Notes under the pieces: generated by a model | Database searches by the model: none | The model's input: only the letters and a program-made list of their open reading frames with translations | Told to the model about the DNA's origin: nothing | Assembly (NCBI RefSeq): GCF_020616555.1 | Contig: NZ_CP085173.1 | Location: forward strand, 9,564,001 to 9,628,000 | Length of the DNA stretch: 64,000 bases | Direction: 5' to 3' | Source of the DNA: Streptomyces longhuiensis | Lineage (GTDB): Bacteria; Actinomycetota; Actinomycetes; Streptomycetales; Streptomycetaceae | Shown here: positions 1 to 9,104 of the stretch, one piece after another | Position numbering within the stretch: position 1 is the first letter of the stretch | Layout: every line of letters starts with the position of its first letter | Translations under genes and position numbers: made by a program

Positions 1-112
1 ATCGACCCGACGCTGTAGTCCCGGTAGTTCCGAGCACAGACACCGGCCGGTGGTCAGTCTCCGTAGCCTTCTGGTACGCGAGAGGCCCCCGGCCGGTCAC
101 TGCTGTCTCCGC

Positions 113-330
113 TCAGCCGCCCGCGGCCCCGGCAGGCATGTCGGCATGGCACCTCTGACACATTCGGTGAAACCGGGCCGGCTCGCGCAGGGCGAAGTTG
201 CGCTTGATGTCCTTCTCGAACGCCACGGACGACCCCCACGCTGCGGCCTCGTTACAGGCATGCAGGATTCCTCAAGTGCCGCCGTCTGTATGGGCGTCGG
301 CAGGAGTTTCACCTGCACCACCAGTTTCAC
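113..330 (-). pseudogene. N-terminal remnant of an IS200/IS605-type TnpB (OrfB) protein
   Basis: From a GTG at 330 the minus strand encodes MKLVVQVKLLPTPIQTAALE, the typical TnpB opening. After a one-base slip near 268 it continues as LHACNEAAAWGSSVAFEKD and then KRNFALRE. Everything after about residue 50 is unrelated and stops at 113, so the RuvC-like nuclease domain and zinc ribbon are absent. The match rests on remembered family sequence and no partner TnpA or omega-RNA end was seen. Confidence 0.6.
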
Positions 331-790
331 GGCCGTGACGGTACCTGCCGCCCGACGTACCGGCATTCGAACAGCGCACATTCCTCACCAGGCACTCCGA
401 CCCGGTCTCTTGCGGGCCCTCCGCGCCCGTTGTCGTGACGATGCTCCGCATCGCCGTCACCGGATGTGATTCCTCCCGGGGGTGAACCACCGGGGTTCCT
501 CGCGAGAGCACGCTGAAGAGATCGCCGCCGCCCGTCTGCCCAGGGGCGCACGGACACGTGCCCAGCTCGCCGGACAGGCGTCCTCTGGCCTCCGGAGAAG
601 GGCTGGAAATGACGGAAGCGCCTTGTCCGGCAACGTAGTTGTCGGACCTACCGCCCCGGTGGGAAGTCAGGCCCCCGGCTGTACCGTCCGCGCGGGTTTC
701 TCGCCCCCTCGATCAGTCGAGGGCGAGAAGACCGGAGCCACTCGGGCGGGTCGGGTGCGTCTGTGGGGACGGATGCGGTCCGTCAGTCGC
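331..790. other. No supported gene
   Basis: Only overlapping GC-rich open frames without recognisable domains or good ribosome binding sites are present. It separates the TnpB remnant from the PPOX-class gene. Confidence 0.4.
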
Positions 791-1186
791 TCAACCGCGT
801 GGCGAGTGCACCTTGTCGGTGCTGATGGTCAGCATGACCCGTTCCTGGTCGCGCCCACCGAACCAGGGATAGGGGCCGCCGAGGTACTTGTGCGCCACTT
901 TGTCGATGTGCGTCTCGGCGCCCTCGGTCGTGGACGAAATGACGCGGCCGCGGATTGCCCAGTAGCGGGAAGGTTCCGCCGGATCTGCGATGGCGACGGC
1001 GACGCGCGGATCGCGGTGGATGTTCTTCATCTTCTGATGAGTGGTCACCGTGTTGATGACCACATGGTCACCGTCAGTGTCGACCCAGGTCTGGGTGATC
1101 TGCGGCGACCCGTCCGGCATGAGTGTCGTCAGGAAACAGATGGCCGGGCCGCCCAGGACCTCGGTCAGCTCACTAGGCAATGTCAT
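791..1186 (-). CDS. PPOX-class (pyridoxamine 5'-phosphate oxidase-like) F420/FMN-dependent protein
   Basis: The protein (about 131 residues) has the split-barrel flavin/F420-binding fold of the PPOX superfamily. It shows ICFLTTLMPDGSPQITQTWV near the N-terminus, then VVINTVTTHQKMKNIHRDPR with the basic cofactor-binding segment, and a C-terminal HPF-type end (YLGGPYPWFGG). Such proteins usually use F420 or FMN to reduce small molecules in the cytoplasm, and the substrate cannot be read here. The start at 1186 is chosen because GAGAAAG precedes it by about 10 bases. An ATG at 1204 is possible, and the longer frame to 1372 lacks family similarity. It sits alone. Confidence 0.8.
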   Translation of the reverse strand: MTLPSELTEVLGGPAICFLTTLMPDGSPQITQTWVDTDGDHVVINTVTTHQKMKNIHRDPRVAVAIADPAEPSRYWAIRGRVISSTTEGAETHIDKVAHKYLGGPYPWFGGRDQERVMLTISTDKVHSPRG

Positions 1187-1204
1187 GGCGGGCAACTTTC
1201 TCAT

Positions 1205-1686
1205 GTGGTGCCGGAGCACCCACTCAATCAGAACCTCCAGCCCATCTGCCACCACGGTCTCGTGCCCCCCGGACGTCGAGCGTGCCCCACCCTTGTGCGA
1301 GAGTGCCGGCCTCGGCGAGGGCTTCGCCTGCCTCGTACGCCGTGAAGTGGGCACCATGTCTGAGTGCCGCACGCACGAGCGGGGTCTGATCGAACGTCCA
1401 GTGGAGGCCGTCGAGCGCTCAACCCCGGCGTATGTATCGGTGGTTGGCTGGTCGCCCCCGGGCCAACAACCTCACCTGCGAGTTCCATTCCGCCCCTTTT
1501 AGGTGTTGGCAGCAGGGCGGGCCGACCGAGCGTCGTTGCTGCTTGCGCTCCGTGTACTGCCGCTCAGCGGAGTTCTTGATCGCGTACGCGGCAATTTGGC
1601 CTTTCGCGGTCAACAGTCCGCAGCGGGGGGCGTACCGCGGTGCTCGCCCAGGTACTGGCCGGGACGGCAGTGGTGTCCTTTTCGGC
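1205..1686. other. Intergenic with an unidentified open frame remnant
   Basis: On the minus strand, from about 1412 to 1215, a 65-codon frame bounded by stops but lacking a start reads like natural protein (for example TAYEAGEALAEAGTLAQGWG). It may be the tail of a lost gene, and no family was recognised. The remainder shows nothing. Confidence 0.3.
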
Positions 1687-2181
1687 TCAGATCTCTCTGT
1701 CATGCCCGAGGCGGGGATCCGCTTCGGGTCGAGGCGGTCCGACGACCTCCACGTGGGCCGGGCGCAGCAGATGCTCACCGACTCGGTACCCGAGGCGGAG
1801 GATCTGCGTACAGACCAACCGCTCGGCGTCCGAGGAGACATGATGGGCCACGGCGTCGTGGAAGGCGGGGTCGAACGCGTCGCCTTTCTCGCCGAACGAC
1901 TGAAGGCCCAGCGAGCCGAGCTGGGTTCGCAGGGTGTCGGCGATGTCGTGAAGACCCGGCGTGATCGGCTCGTGCTGGCACGTGCGGTCCACGGCATCCA
2001 GTACGGGAAGCAGTGTGCGAAGAACGTTGGCGACGGCGATTTCCCGCACGGCCATGCGATCTCGCCGCACCTGCTTGCGGTAGTTGTCGTACTCCGCCTT
2101 CACTCGCTGCAGGTCGTCCGTGCGCTCCTCGAGCAGGTGCCGCAGTGAGAGGTCTGTGACCGGCAGTCGTTCTTTCTCCAT
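1687..2181 (-). CDS. grpE: GrpE nucleotide exchange factor
   Basis: GrpE drives ADP release from DnaK in the cytosol. The 164-residue protein has an N-terminal helix (EERTDDLQRVKAEYDNYRKQ), the central NVLRTLLPVLDAVDRT helix and the C-terminal beta-domain signature FGEKGDAFDPAFHDAVAHH with RVGEHLLRPAHVEV. Its start lies two bases after the dnaK stop, so the two genes form a dnaK-grpE operon with probable translational coupling. It is somewhat short for an actinobacterial GrpE because the acidic N-terminal extension is missing, and its last 13 residues are atypical. No dnaJ or hspR follows, unlike the standard Streptomyces dnaK operon, so this looks like an accessory copy. Confidence 0.92.
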   Translation of the reverse strand: MEKERLPVTDLSLRHLLEERTDDLQRVKAEYDNYRKQVRRDRMAVREIAVANVLRTLLPVLDAVDRTCQHEPITPGLHDIADTLRTQLGSLGLQSFGEKGDAFDPAFHDAVAHHVSSDAERLVCTQILRLGYRVGEHLLRPAHVEVVGPPRPEADPRLGHDREI

Positions 2182-2183
2182 GG

Positions 2184-4049
2184 TCAGCCCGCCTCGGGTT
2201 TGTCGTCGTCGACGATCTCGGCGTCGACGACGTCGTCGTCAGCGGCCTTCTGGCCGTCGCCCGGGGCACCGGCCTCGGGACCGCCGGCGGCCTGCGCGCC
2301 CTGCGCCTGGGCGTACATGGCCTGGCCCAGCTTCTGCGAGACGGTGGCGACCTTCTCGGTGGCGGTGCGGATCTCGGCGGTGTCCTCGCCCTTGAGCTTC
2401 TCCTTCAGCTCGGTGAGCGACTCCTCGACCTCGGTCTTGACCTCGCCGGGGACCTTGTCCTCGTTGTCCTTGAGGAACTTCTCCGTCTGGTAGACGAGCT
2501 GCTCGCCCTGGTTGCGGGTCTCGGCGGCTTCGCGGCGACGGTGGTCTTCCTCGGCGTGCTTCTCGGCTTCGTGGACCATGCGGTTGATGTCGTCCTTGGG
2601 CAGGGCGGAGCCGCCGGTGACGGTCATCTTCTGTTCCTTGCCCGTGCCCAGGTCCTTCGCGGTCACGTGCATGATGCCGTTGGCGTCGATGTCGAAGGCG
2701 ACCTCGATCTGCGGGAGGCCCCGCGGGGCCGGCGGCAGACCGGTGAGCTCGAACATGCCGAGTTTTTTGTTGTATGCCGCGATCTCGCGCTCGCCTTGGT
2801 AGACCTGGATCTGCACGGACGGCTGGTTGTCGTCGGCCGTCGTGAAGATCTCGGAACGCTTGGTCGGGATCGTGGTGTTGCGCTCGATGAGCTTCGTCAT
2901 GATCCCTCCCTTGGTCTCGATGCCGAGGGACAGCGGGGTCACGTCGAGGAGCAGGATGTCCTTGACCTCACCCTTGAGGACACCGGCCTGCAGGGCGGCG
3001 CCGATGGCGACGACCTCGTCCGGGTTCACACCCTTGTTCGGGTCTTTGCCCGTGAGCTCGCGGACCAGTTCGGTCACGGCTGGCATACGCGTGGAGCCGC
3101 CCACGAGGATCACGTGGTTGATGTCCGACAGCTTGACGCCGGCATCCTTGATCGCGTTGTGGAACGGCGTTTTGCAGCGCTCCAGGAGGTCGGACGTGAG
3201 CTGCTGGAACTGGGCGCGCGTGAGCTTCTCGTCCAGGTGCAGCGGGCCCTCGGCGGACGCCGTGATGTAGGGCAGGTTGATCGTGGTCTCGGTCGAGGAC
3301 GAGAGCTCGATCTTCGCCTTCTCGGCGGTCTCCCGCAGGCGCTGCACCGCCATCTTGTCCTTGGACAGGTCCACGCCGTGGCCGTTCTTGAACTGCTTGA
3401 CCAGGTAGTCGACGACGCGCTGGTCCCAGTCGTCACCGCCGAGGTTCGTGTCGCCGTTGGTGGCCTTCACCTCGATGACGCCCTCGCCCATCTCGAGGAG
3501 CGACACGTCGAAGGTGCCGCCACCCAGGTCGAAGACCAGCACGGTCTGGTCGTTCTCCTTGTCCAACCCGTACGCCAATGCCGCGGCCGTCGGCTCGTTG
3601 ACGATGCGCAGGACGTTCAGACCGGCGATCTCTCCGGCTTCCTTCGTCGCCTGCCTCTGGGTGTCGTCGAAGTACGCCGGGACGGTGACCACCGCATCGG
3701 TGACGTCCTCACCGAGGTAGGCCTCCGCGTCCCGCTTGAGCTTCTGCAGCACACGTGCGGAGATCTCCTGGGAGCTGTACCGCTTGCCGTCGAAATCCGC
3801 GTTCTCCGGAAAACGCCAGCCGTGGTCTCCCATGTGCCGCTTCACGGAGCGCGCGGTGCGCTCCACGTTCGTCACAGCCTGTCGTTTGGCCACCTCGCCG
3901 ACGAGTACCTCGCCGGTCTTGGCGAAGGCCACGACCGACGGGGTGGTCCTGGCCCCTTCCGTATTGGTGATGACGGTGGGCTCACCGCCCTCGAGGACCG
4001 AGACCACCGAGTTCGTCGTGCCAAGATCGATCCCGACCGAGCGAGTCAT
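2184..4049 (-). CDS. dnaK: Hsp70 chaperone DnaK
   Basis: This is an ATP-dependent Hsp70 chaperone of 621 residues, full length for the family. The N-terminal ATPase domain opens with [12 protein letters not shown] and contains [26 protein letters not shown] and [10 protein letters not shown]. The interdomain linker follows as [11 protein letters not shown]. The substrate-binding domain ([33 protein letters not shown]) leads into a helical lid and a Gly/Ala-rich tail ending [10 protein letters not shown], the acidic C-terminus of actinobacterial DnaK. It is first in a dnaK-grpE operon. The upstream region has a degenerate HspR-type inverted repeat. Without adjoining dnaJ and hspR it is probably a second dnaK whose J-protein partner lies elsewhere. 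Confidence 0.97.
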   Translation of the reverse strand: MTRSVGIDLGTTNSVVSVLEGGEPTVITNTEGARTTPSVVAFAKTGEVLVGEVAKRQAVTNVERTARSVKRHMGDHGWRFPENADFDGKRYSSQEISARVLQKLKRDAEAYLGEDVTDAVVTVPAYFDDTQRQATKEAGEIAGLNVLRIVNEPTAAALAYGLDKENDQTVLVFDLGGGTFDVSLLEMGEGVIEVKATNGDTNLGGDDWDQRVVDYLVKQFKNGHGVDLSKDKMAVQRLRETAEKAKIELSSSTETTINLPYITASAEGPLHLDEKLTRAQFQQLTSDLLERCKTPFHNAIKDAGVKLSDINHVILVGGSTRMPAVTELVRELTGKDPNKGVNPDEVVAIGAALQAGVLKGEVKDILLLDVTPLSLGIETKGGIMTKLIERNTTIPTKRSEIFTTADDNQPSVQIQVYQGEREIAAYNKKLGMFELTGLPPAPRGLPQIEVAFDIDANGIMHVTAKDLGTGKEQKMTVTGGSALPKDDINRMVHEAEKHAEEDHRRREAAETRNQGEQLVYQTEKFLKDNEDKVPGEVKTEVEESLTELKEKLKGEDTAEIRTATEKVATVSQKLGQAMYAQAQGAQAAGGPEAGAPGDGQKAADDDVVDAEIVDDDKPEAG

Positions 4050-4165
4050 CTGTCTCTCCCTCCTCTGTCATGGTTGACGGCGTCCCGTCATGCGACCCTC
4101 CGTTCTCATCGGGCCGACCTGTTTGCAGCAGGAACTCGGGCGTATGTATACATCCTGTTTTATAG

Positions 4166-4186
4166 GTTTAGTACCCGTGACTCGGA
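4166..4186 (-). promoter_or_regulatory. Candidate HAIR-like (HspR) operator upstream of dnaK
   Basis: Read on the dnaK strand, this stretch is TCCGAGT, seven bases, ACTAAAC. The HspR consensus is CTTGAGT-N7-ACTCAAG, and the inner GAGT-N7-ACT core and spacing are kept while the outer bases diverge. AT-rich sequence with TATAAAA and TATACA lies just downstream (4144-4165) and could hold the promoter. The rest of 4050-4418 shows no gene. Confidence 0.35.
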
Positions 4187-4418
4187 TGGCCACACGGCCG
4201 GCACGGATCTGGGGGCCACCGGTCGCAGCTCTCGCCCGGCGGTCTCGTGGGCCACCACAGACTGGTGGCGGTCTTGCTGAAGACCGACCCTCACCAGTCG
4301 GCAGAGGCCCGTGAAGAAGGAACCCGTGGGTGGCACTGCGCAGCAGTGTGGACTCAATCGTCTGCTTTCACGCCGGCGAGGGCGTCAATTGGGGCCGACC
4401 CCGAGGTGATCGCCGAGC

Positions 4419-5696
4419 TCACGAGCTTGCTCGCGCCCGGGGGCAGCAACCGCTGACCTGCGTTCCTTGATCCTTCTCGGCGGCAACCGCGGAAGCGGAC
4501 ACAAGCGTCGCAGTGGCGAGGCTGCCCCACAGGGCAGCCGAGCCGTAGGAGGCGAGAGTGGTGATGACTGCGGGGGAGACGGCGAGGCCGAAGCCCGTGG
4601 AGAGCTGGAAGCGGGCGAGGGCGCGTCCCAGGACATCGGCCGGGGCGAGGGCGGTGACGAGCGCGGTGGCGCTGCCGGCATAGATGATCTCGCCGATGGT
4701 GCAGACCACGGACACTCCTGCGACGGCCGGGCCATTCCAGTCGGGTCCCAGTGAGGTGGTCGCGAGGAAGCCGAGGTAGGACACAGCGAGTACCACGCCG
4801 GCAAAAGCCAGCACCGTCCGCCTGGGGAAGCGGGACAACACGACAGTGACCGGCACCTGCAAGGTGACCACCAGCACCGTGTTCGCCACGAAGATGGATG
4901 CCGGCCACGTCAGGGAGCCGTCCAACTGTGTCACCAGGACCAGAGGCAGCGCGATTTCGGGGACGTTGAGGCAGAAAACGTAGACCACGTTGGCGGCCAG
5001 CAGCACGCGCATCCGAGGTGCGGGCCCTTCGGTCCCGTCCTTGGCCGAGAGAGCGGCCGGATGCGTGTGCAGGTGGACCGACCATGCCAGTGCTGCCGCA
5101 GCGAGATAGGCGATGCCGGTGACGACTGCCAGCGCCTGCAATGCGGTGGTGCCGCCCGTCAGGCACGCGGCGGCAAGGAGGCCACCCGCGCCCAGGCCGG
5201 CGTTGCGCAGGGCGCGGCCTCCCGCGAGAGCGGCGTCGCGTTCGCGGCCGTGGGCGACCGTGGCCACGAGGGCTGCGTGGGCGGCCGGCCACGCCTGGTT
5301 GCCGATGCCGAGGAAGAGGGCCGCCGCCGCGAACAGCCCGATGTGGCCCGCCGGGGCGGCCAGCAGCAGTGCCACGCCCAGCACCCGCACCAGCATCGAC
5401 GCTGCCACGACCGTGCTGCGTGCGCCCCGGTCCAGCCATCGGCCGACAGCGGGCATGCACACCAGCCCCAGGACGACGCCCACCGTCATGGCGATGCCGG
5501 TGGCCAGTGAGGACAGCCTCAGCACCTTCACCCCGTAGAGCAGCAGAAAAGGGCGCAGCATGCCGGTGCCGAGCGCGTCCACGGCCAGAGCGACGGCGTA
5601 GCGGGGGCCTCCGGAGGCACGGACGAGGGTGCGCGGCTGGAGCATGGTGGTGGTTGGCATGGCGTCAACGGTGCGTTCGGCCGACGGGCCGGCCAT
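4419..5696 (-). CDS. Major facilitator superfamily transporter
   Basis: This is a 425-residue inner-membrane protein with about twelve hydrophobic segments in two halves. The motif-A-like loop GRWLDRGARSTVV follows TM2, and there is a polar central loop around residues 200-230. The architecture fits drug or metabolite exporters driven by the proton gradient, and the substrate is unknown. The first ATG (5696) is used; another at 5660 starts closer to TM1. Neither has a clear ribosome binding site. It is divergent from a DUF5937-ArsR regulator, and a perfect palindrome lies six bases upstream of the ATG, so repression by that regulator is likely. Confidence 0.85.
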   Translation of the reverse strand: MAGPSAERTVDAMPTTTMLQPRTLVRASGGPRYAVALAVDALGTGMLRPFLLLYGVKVLRLSSLATGIAMTVGVVLGLVCMPAVGRWLDRGARSTVVAASMLVRVLGVALLLAAPAGHIGLFAAAALFLGIGNQAWPAAHAALVATVAHGRERDAALAGGRALRNAGLGAGGLLAAACLTGGTTALQALAVVTGIAYLAAAALAWSVHLHTHPAALSAKDGTEGPAPRMRVLLAANVVYVFCLNVPEIALPLVLVTQLDGSLTWPASIFVANTVLVVTLQVPVTVVLSRFPRRTVLAFAGVVLAVSYLGFLATTSLGPDWNGPAVAGVSVVCTIGEIIYAGSATALVTALAPADVLGRALARFQLSTGFGLAVSPAVITTLASYGSAALWGSLATATLVSASAVAAEKDQGTQVSGCCPRARASS

Positions 5697-5701
5697 GTCG
5701 G

Positions 5702-5718
5702 TTGACGGAGACCGTCAA
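5702..5718. promoter_or_regulatory. Palindromic operator between MFS gene and ArsR-type regulator
   Basis: The site is TTGACGG-AGA-CCGTCAA, a perfect 7-bp inverted repeat with a 3-bp centre, located between two divergent genes. The symmetry and position suggest it binds the winged-helix regulator encoded at 5760. Confidence 0.6.
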
Positions 5719-5759
5719 TCGACGCGGTCGTCGGGCGTCAGTGAAGTGATGATGAGGGG

Positions 5760-6845
5760 ATGACGTTGAGGATCGACATCGGCGAACTGCCGTCCGGGCG
5801 ACTGCGGTTCGCCGCCTCCCCGCTGGCCGAGCTGACCGCGATGCTGCACGTGCTGGCCGAACCCGCGCATCACCCGCAACTCGCCCGCTGGGCCGGGGAC
5901 GTCTGGGCGGGGCTGCGGCCGGAACTGGCCGAGCGGCTCAGGGAGGCGGAGTTCCTCTGGCGTTCGTCACGAGCCGACTTCCTGGTGCCCGCTCGTCCCC
6001 GGCCGACCCTCGCCGAGGAATTGGACGATGTGGACCGCATCGACGACGAAACCTATGTGACCGCCGCGCTCATCACCACGTGCGGCAGCAACCGGGTCCA
6101 CTTCGCCGCGCCGTCTCCGCTCGCCGACGCGACGGCACGCGAGCGGGCCCTGGACCGGGCCCAGGCCCGCGGCGCGCTCCAAGAGGCCTTCGCGGAACGG
6201 CTGCTCGCGGACCCGGCCGCCGTGCGGGCACGCGTGCGGCACACCCTCGAACAGTGCGCCGAGGCGTTCTTCGACGCCGCCTGGACGGACGTAGCGGTGC
6301 AACTCGCCACCGACCTGCGCCTGAAGAACGACCTTCTGAAGCGCCAGGGCATCGGGGCGGCACTCGCGTCAGTCTCCAGCGCCGTCACCCTGGCGCCGGA
6401 CGGCAGCTCCATCATCGTGGACAAACTGCAGGACAATGCGACCTCCGCCCACGGCACCGGAGTCACCTTCCTCCCCAGCGTCTTCGGCCGCCCGCACCTG
6501 GTGGTCGTCCACGCGCCCGGATGGCAGCCGGTGGTGCAGTACCCCGTGGCCGAGGCGAGTCCATCGCAGCCGGTATCGCTGGAAACGGTCACGCTACGGC
6601 TGGAAGCACTCGCGCATCCGGTACGGCTGCGACTGCTGCGCACCCTGGCCCGCGGCCCGCACACCACCGGCGAGCTCGCCCACGCCTGGGAACTCTCACC
6701 CCCAGAGGTTTCCCGCCACCTCGCCGTCCTGCGCCGCGCGGACCTGCTCACGGCCCAACGGCACGGTCGCTACGTTCGTTACACCCTCAATCTGTCCGAC
6801 CTGACGGCGCTGGGGGCCGACCTACTGGCAGCCGTACTGCGCTGA
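5760..6845 (+). CDS. ArsR-type winged-helix regulator with N-terminal DUF5937 domain
   Basis: The 361-residue protein has a long N-terminal DUF5937-like region (residues 1-260, RIDIGELPSGRLRFAASPLAEL) and a C-terminal ArsR winged helix (about 275-355) with AHPVRLRLLRTLARGPHTTG and the recognition segment PPEVSRHLAVLRRADLL followed by a wing, GRYVRYTL. Proteins of this design in actinomycetes usually repress a neighbouring MFS exporter. The divergent MFS gene at 4419-5696 and the palindrome between them fit that model. There is no Cys metal site of the classical ArsR type, so the inducer is probably organic and held by the N-terminal domain, which is inference. Confidence 0.88.
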   Translation: MTLRIDIGELPSGRLRFAASPLAELTAMLHVLAEPAHHPQLARWAGDVWAGLRPELAERLREAEFLWRSSRADFLVPARPRPTLAEELDDVDRIDDETYVTAALITTCGSNRVHFAAPSPLADATARERALDRAQARGALQEAFAERLLADPAAVRARVRHTLEQCAEAFFDAAWTDVAVQLATDLRLKNDLLKRQGIGAALASVSSAVTLAPDGSSIIVDKLQDNATSAHGTGVTFLPSVFGRPHLVVVHAPGWQPVVQYPVAEASPSQPVSLETVTLRLEALAHPVRLRLLRTLARGPHTTGELAHAWELSPPEVSRHLAVLRRADLLTAQRHGRYVRYTLNLSDLTALGADLLAAVLR

Positions 6846-6959
6846 CTCACGCCCTCGCCCGCGTTCACGCAGACGAGGGCGTCAAGGGTCCTGGGCCGGC
6901 CCCGTTCCGGCACGCTTCGGGCCGCTGCAGCGTTCATCATCGCCGGCTCCAACCACCGC

Positions 6960-7095
6960 AAGCCACACTGTGCAGACCCGTCCTCCGCACGCCGACCTGT
7001 GCTGGCGCAACGCCCAACGCCCGCCACCACGACGTCCTCGCCCCCAGCGCTGCGAACGCGCCCGCATCCTCAGCGGGAAAGGCATTCACTGAGGC
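6960..7095 (+). repeat. Decayed coding fragment repeated at 20.03-20.16 kb
   Basis: The stretch around 7000-7095 is about 75 per cent identical by eye to 20042-20150. The shared reading frame in the better copy reads NANARHRDVLAAERKERARI followed by GIRW. This copy has extra indels and stops. The encoded tail resembles ends of actinomycete plasmid or transposon proteins, but the family was not settled. Confidence 0.45.
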
Positions 7096-7153
7096 GGACG
7101 CTCGCTCACCAGCGCGGCCTGAAGAACTCAGCGGACCTGATCCGGTCACGGAT

Positions 7154-7678
7154 CTAGCCGGCGTAGGGATTGCCGCCGAGCCAGGTGGTGTTGTCGATCA
7201 GTTCGCGGACCGCGTCCAAGTGGCCGCTGTGACAGGCGACTTCGGCGAGCACATGGATCAGGATGTGCCGCACGTCGGGCAGCCGCCAGGCCGGCCAGAT
7301 CTCCACGGGCCACGCGGCGGGCTCCTGTTCGGGCGCGGCGGCGGCGATCACAGCGTTGGCGCGCACGACGGCCGCCCGGTAGTCGGCGAAGACGTCCTCG
7401 GCCCTCATCGTCTCGGGTATGTACCAGTGCGCCTCCGTGCCCGCCGTGAGCTGTCCGGCCACATCCGGCTCGCCCGCGATCACCCCGGAAAACCAGAAGC
7501 GTTCGACATCAAGCGTGAGGTGGCGCAGCAATGCCAGGCAGCTCCAGCCGCTGGGCAGCACCGGCCGCCGCAGATCCTCCTCCGAGAGCCCTTCGAGGAT
7601 CCCGACGACGTGCTCGCGCTGGCGGTCCAGGGCGCCCTTGAGAGCGTCGAGTTCGGCGTTCACCGCACGACGCTCCAT
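7154..7678 (-). CDS. DinB-family protein (DUF664 type)
   Basis: The 174-residue protein has the four-helix DinB/DUF664 arrangement. A first helix contains LDRQREHVVGILEGLSEEDL, then PSGWSCLALLRHLTLDVERFWF supplies the first metal-ligand histidine. The C-terminal helix RHILIHVLAEVACHSGHLDAVREL carries the HxxxE...HxxH ligands. Relatives are putative metal-dependent thiol-S-transferases linked to mycothiol, and the reaction here is unknown. Its start at 7678 overlaps the end of the SRPBCC gene by 19 bases, indicating an operon with translational coupling. It is one of three DUF664 proteins in the window. Confidence 0.85.
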   Translation of the reverse strand: MERRAVNAELDALKGALDRQREHVVGILEGLSEEDLRRPVLPSGWSCLALLRHLTLDVERFWFSGVIAGEPDVAGQLTAGTEAHWYIPETMRAEDVFADYRAAVVRANAVIAAAAPEQEPAAWPVEIWPAWRLPDVRHILIHVLAEVACHSGHLDAVRELIDNTTWLGGNPYAG

Positions 7679-8157
7679 TCGGCGAGGCACTCCAGGGTGC
7701 TCGCCATCTGCGTCTGCCACCAGACGCGTCCACTGTCCACTGCCGCGCGTTTGTCCACCGGCATGGGAGAACCGTCGACGATCTCGGTCGCCATCGAGCC
7801 CGTTGGCCCGTCCGGGAGCAGGTTGAAGACCCACCGGTTGCCCCACGCGGCCCGGGGCCCGGTGGCGTCCGGATGCCCACGACCGGGCCTGGGCTCCCAG
7901 CCGATGGGGCGGACCGGCTCGTACGCGACGACGTGGTTGTTCATCTCGTAGGAGCCGAAGGTCTCGTAGTGCATCCGCATCACCAGGACGTCCGCGACGT
8001 CCGAGACCACGAAGTCAAAGATGCCGCCGCGCAGGATCCCGCAGCCGTCGAGGTCCGGGTGCAGTCCGGGGTCGGCCAGGATCCTGCAGATGTCCTGTGC
8101 CGGGGCGTTGATGTGCCCGGACACCGCCACCACGGCCTCGCCTGTCGTACTCGTCAT
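7660..8157 (-). CDS. SRPBCC (polyketide cyclase/START-like) family protein
   Basis: The 165-residue cytosolic protein begins VAVSGHINAPAQDICRILAD, the typical first strand and helix of the SRPBCC ligand-binding fold. It continues with MRMHYETFGSYEMNNHVVAYEPVRPIGWEPRPG. It lacks a catalytic signature, and relatives bind hydrophobic ligands. The start at 8157 is supported by GGAGGGG about 6 bases upstream. The downstream DinB gene overlaps it, so the two are probably made together. Confidence 0.8.
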   Translation of the reverse strand: MTSTTGEAVVAVSGHINAPAQDICRILADPGLHPDLDGCGILRGGIFDFVVSDVADVLVMRMHYETFGSYEMNNHVVAYEPVRPIGWEPRPGRGHPDATGPRAAWGNRWVFNLLPDGPTGSMATEIVDGSPMPVDKRAAVDSGRVWWQTQMASTLECLAEWSVVR

Positions 8158-8500
8158 ACGCGCCCCTCCGTCAACCGCAGAGCATGAGTGTGACTTTGGC
8201 CTGGACGCTACAGCGGGGGTACGACAATGCCTGGCCGGGCACAGCCCTGCCCTGCGCGCACTCCCGCCGAACACCGGTTCTGTCGCCGCCACCGTCGATG
8301 TCCGCCGGCGAACGTCCCGAGCCCTGGTACGGCCCGGAGCGCGGCATGTGAGAGCGAACTGCGCAGCTCGCAGTGGCAGTTGGGCCCCTTGGGATGATCT
8401 TCGAGTGTGTTCTTCATGGTCCGGGGCGCTGATGAGTGATCGCTTGTGGGGTCGGGTCCGCCGGCCGTGTGCCTCAAATGGGCTGACAGACTGCCTGGTT
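8158..8500. other. No supported gene
   Basis: This is the divergent intergenic region between the SRPBCC and HXXEE genes. No clear operator, promoter or gene was seen. Confidence 0.4.
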
Positions 8501-9046
8501 ATGAGCGGACGTGAGATCGGTCGGTGCGGTGTCGGCGCCAGCGTGACTCTGGGGCTCCTGGTTGCTTGGGCGGTGCATGACGCGGAGGAAGTCGTCATGG
8601 TGCCGCGCTGGGCCCGTGACCGGGTACCCGAGCTGCGAGGGCGATTTCCGCGGGTACCGGATCAGATATGGCGGCAGCTGGAGTCCATTGACGAGCGCGA
8701 GTTCGCAAGCGCCGTCGCCGGGATGGCCGTGGTGGTTGCTGCGGCGGCTGTCGACGGGTACCGCACCGGCGGGCGTTCGGCTTTCTACCAAGGGGCCCTC
8801 AACGGATTCGGCCTGCACGGTCTGGTGCATCTGGCCCTGGCCGCTGCGGTCCGTGGGTACACGCCGGGTTCGGTCACCTCGCCGTTGGTGGTCATTCCCT
8901 TCACGCTCTGGGCCCGTGGCCGCCTGCGCCGAGCGGGGGTGCTGCGTCCCGCACGCCCCCGGGACGCCGTTCAGGGCCTCGGGTTGGCCGCAGCGGCCAC
9001 GGCAGGGGCACACCTGGTGGCCCGACGGGTTGCCAACCGGAGCTGA
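8501..9046 (+). CDS. HXXEE-domain integral membrane protein
   Basis: The 181-residue membrane protein carries the family's hallmark in TM1 (LLVAWAVHDAEEVV: H-x-x-E-E) and its second conserved block NGFGLHGLVHLALAAAVRGYTPG, followed by a C-terminal TM pair. The function of HXXEE proteins is unknown; the paired acidic and histidine residues suggest metal binding within the membrane. The ATG at 8501 lacks a good Shine-Dalgarno, and an in-frame ATG at 8432 is an alternative. It converges on the FUSC gene across a short hairpin. Confidence 0.8.
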   Translation: MSGREIGRCGVGASVTLGLLVAWAVHDAEEVVMVPRWARDRVPELRGRFPRVPDQIWRQLESIDEREFASAVAGMAVVVAAAAVDGYRTGGRSAFYQGALNGFGLHGLVHLALAAAVRGYTPGSVTSPLVVIPFTLWARGRLRRAGVLRPARPRDAVQGLGLAAAATAGAHLVARRVANRS

Positions 9047-9082
9047 ACACGGTCCAGAACTTGACTACCCAGACGGGGATCG

Positions 9083-9104
9083 GCCCCTGAGCGTCTTCAG
9101 GGGC
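9083..9104. terminator. Short bidirectional hairpin between convergent genes
   Basis: The arms GCCCCTGA and TCAGGGGC enclose a six-base loop. The hairpin overlaps the end of the FUSC gene and follows the HXXEE gene. Confidence 0.45.

Noticed and set aside
2541..4280. A 579-codon open frame antisense to dnaK
   Set aside because: It mirrors dnaK exactly and has no domain. Long antisense frames are expected from GC-rich codon bias.
6080..7951. A 623-codon plus-strand frame through the ArsR gene and past it
   Set aside because: It overlaps the ArsR-type gene in another frame and the DinB gene antisense, with Arg/Pro-rich text and no domain.
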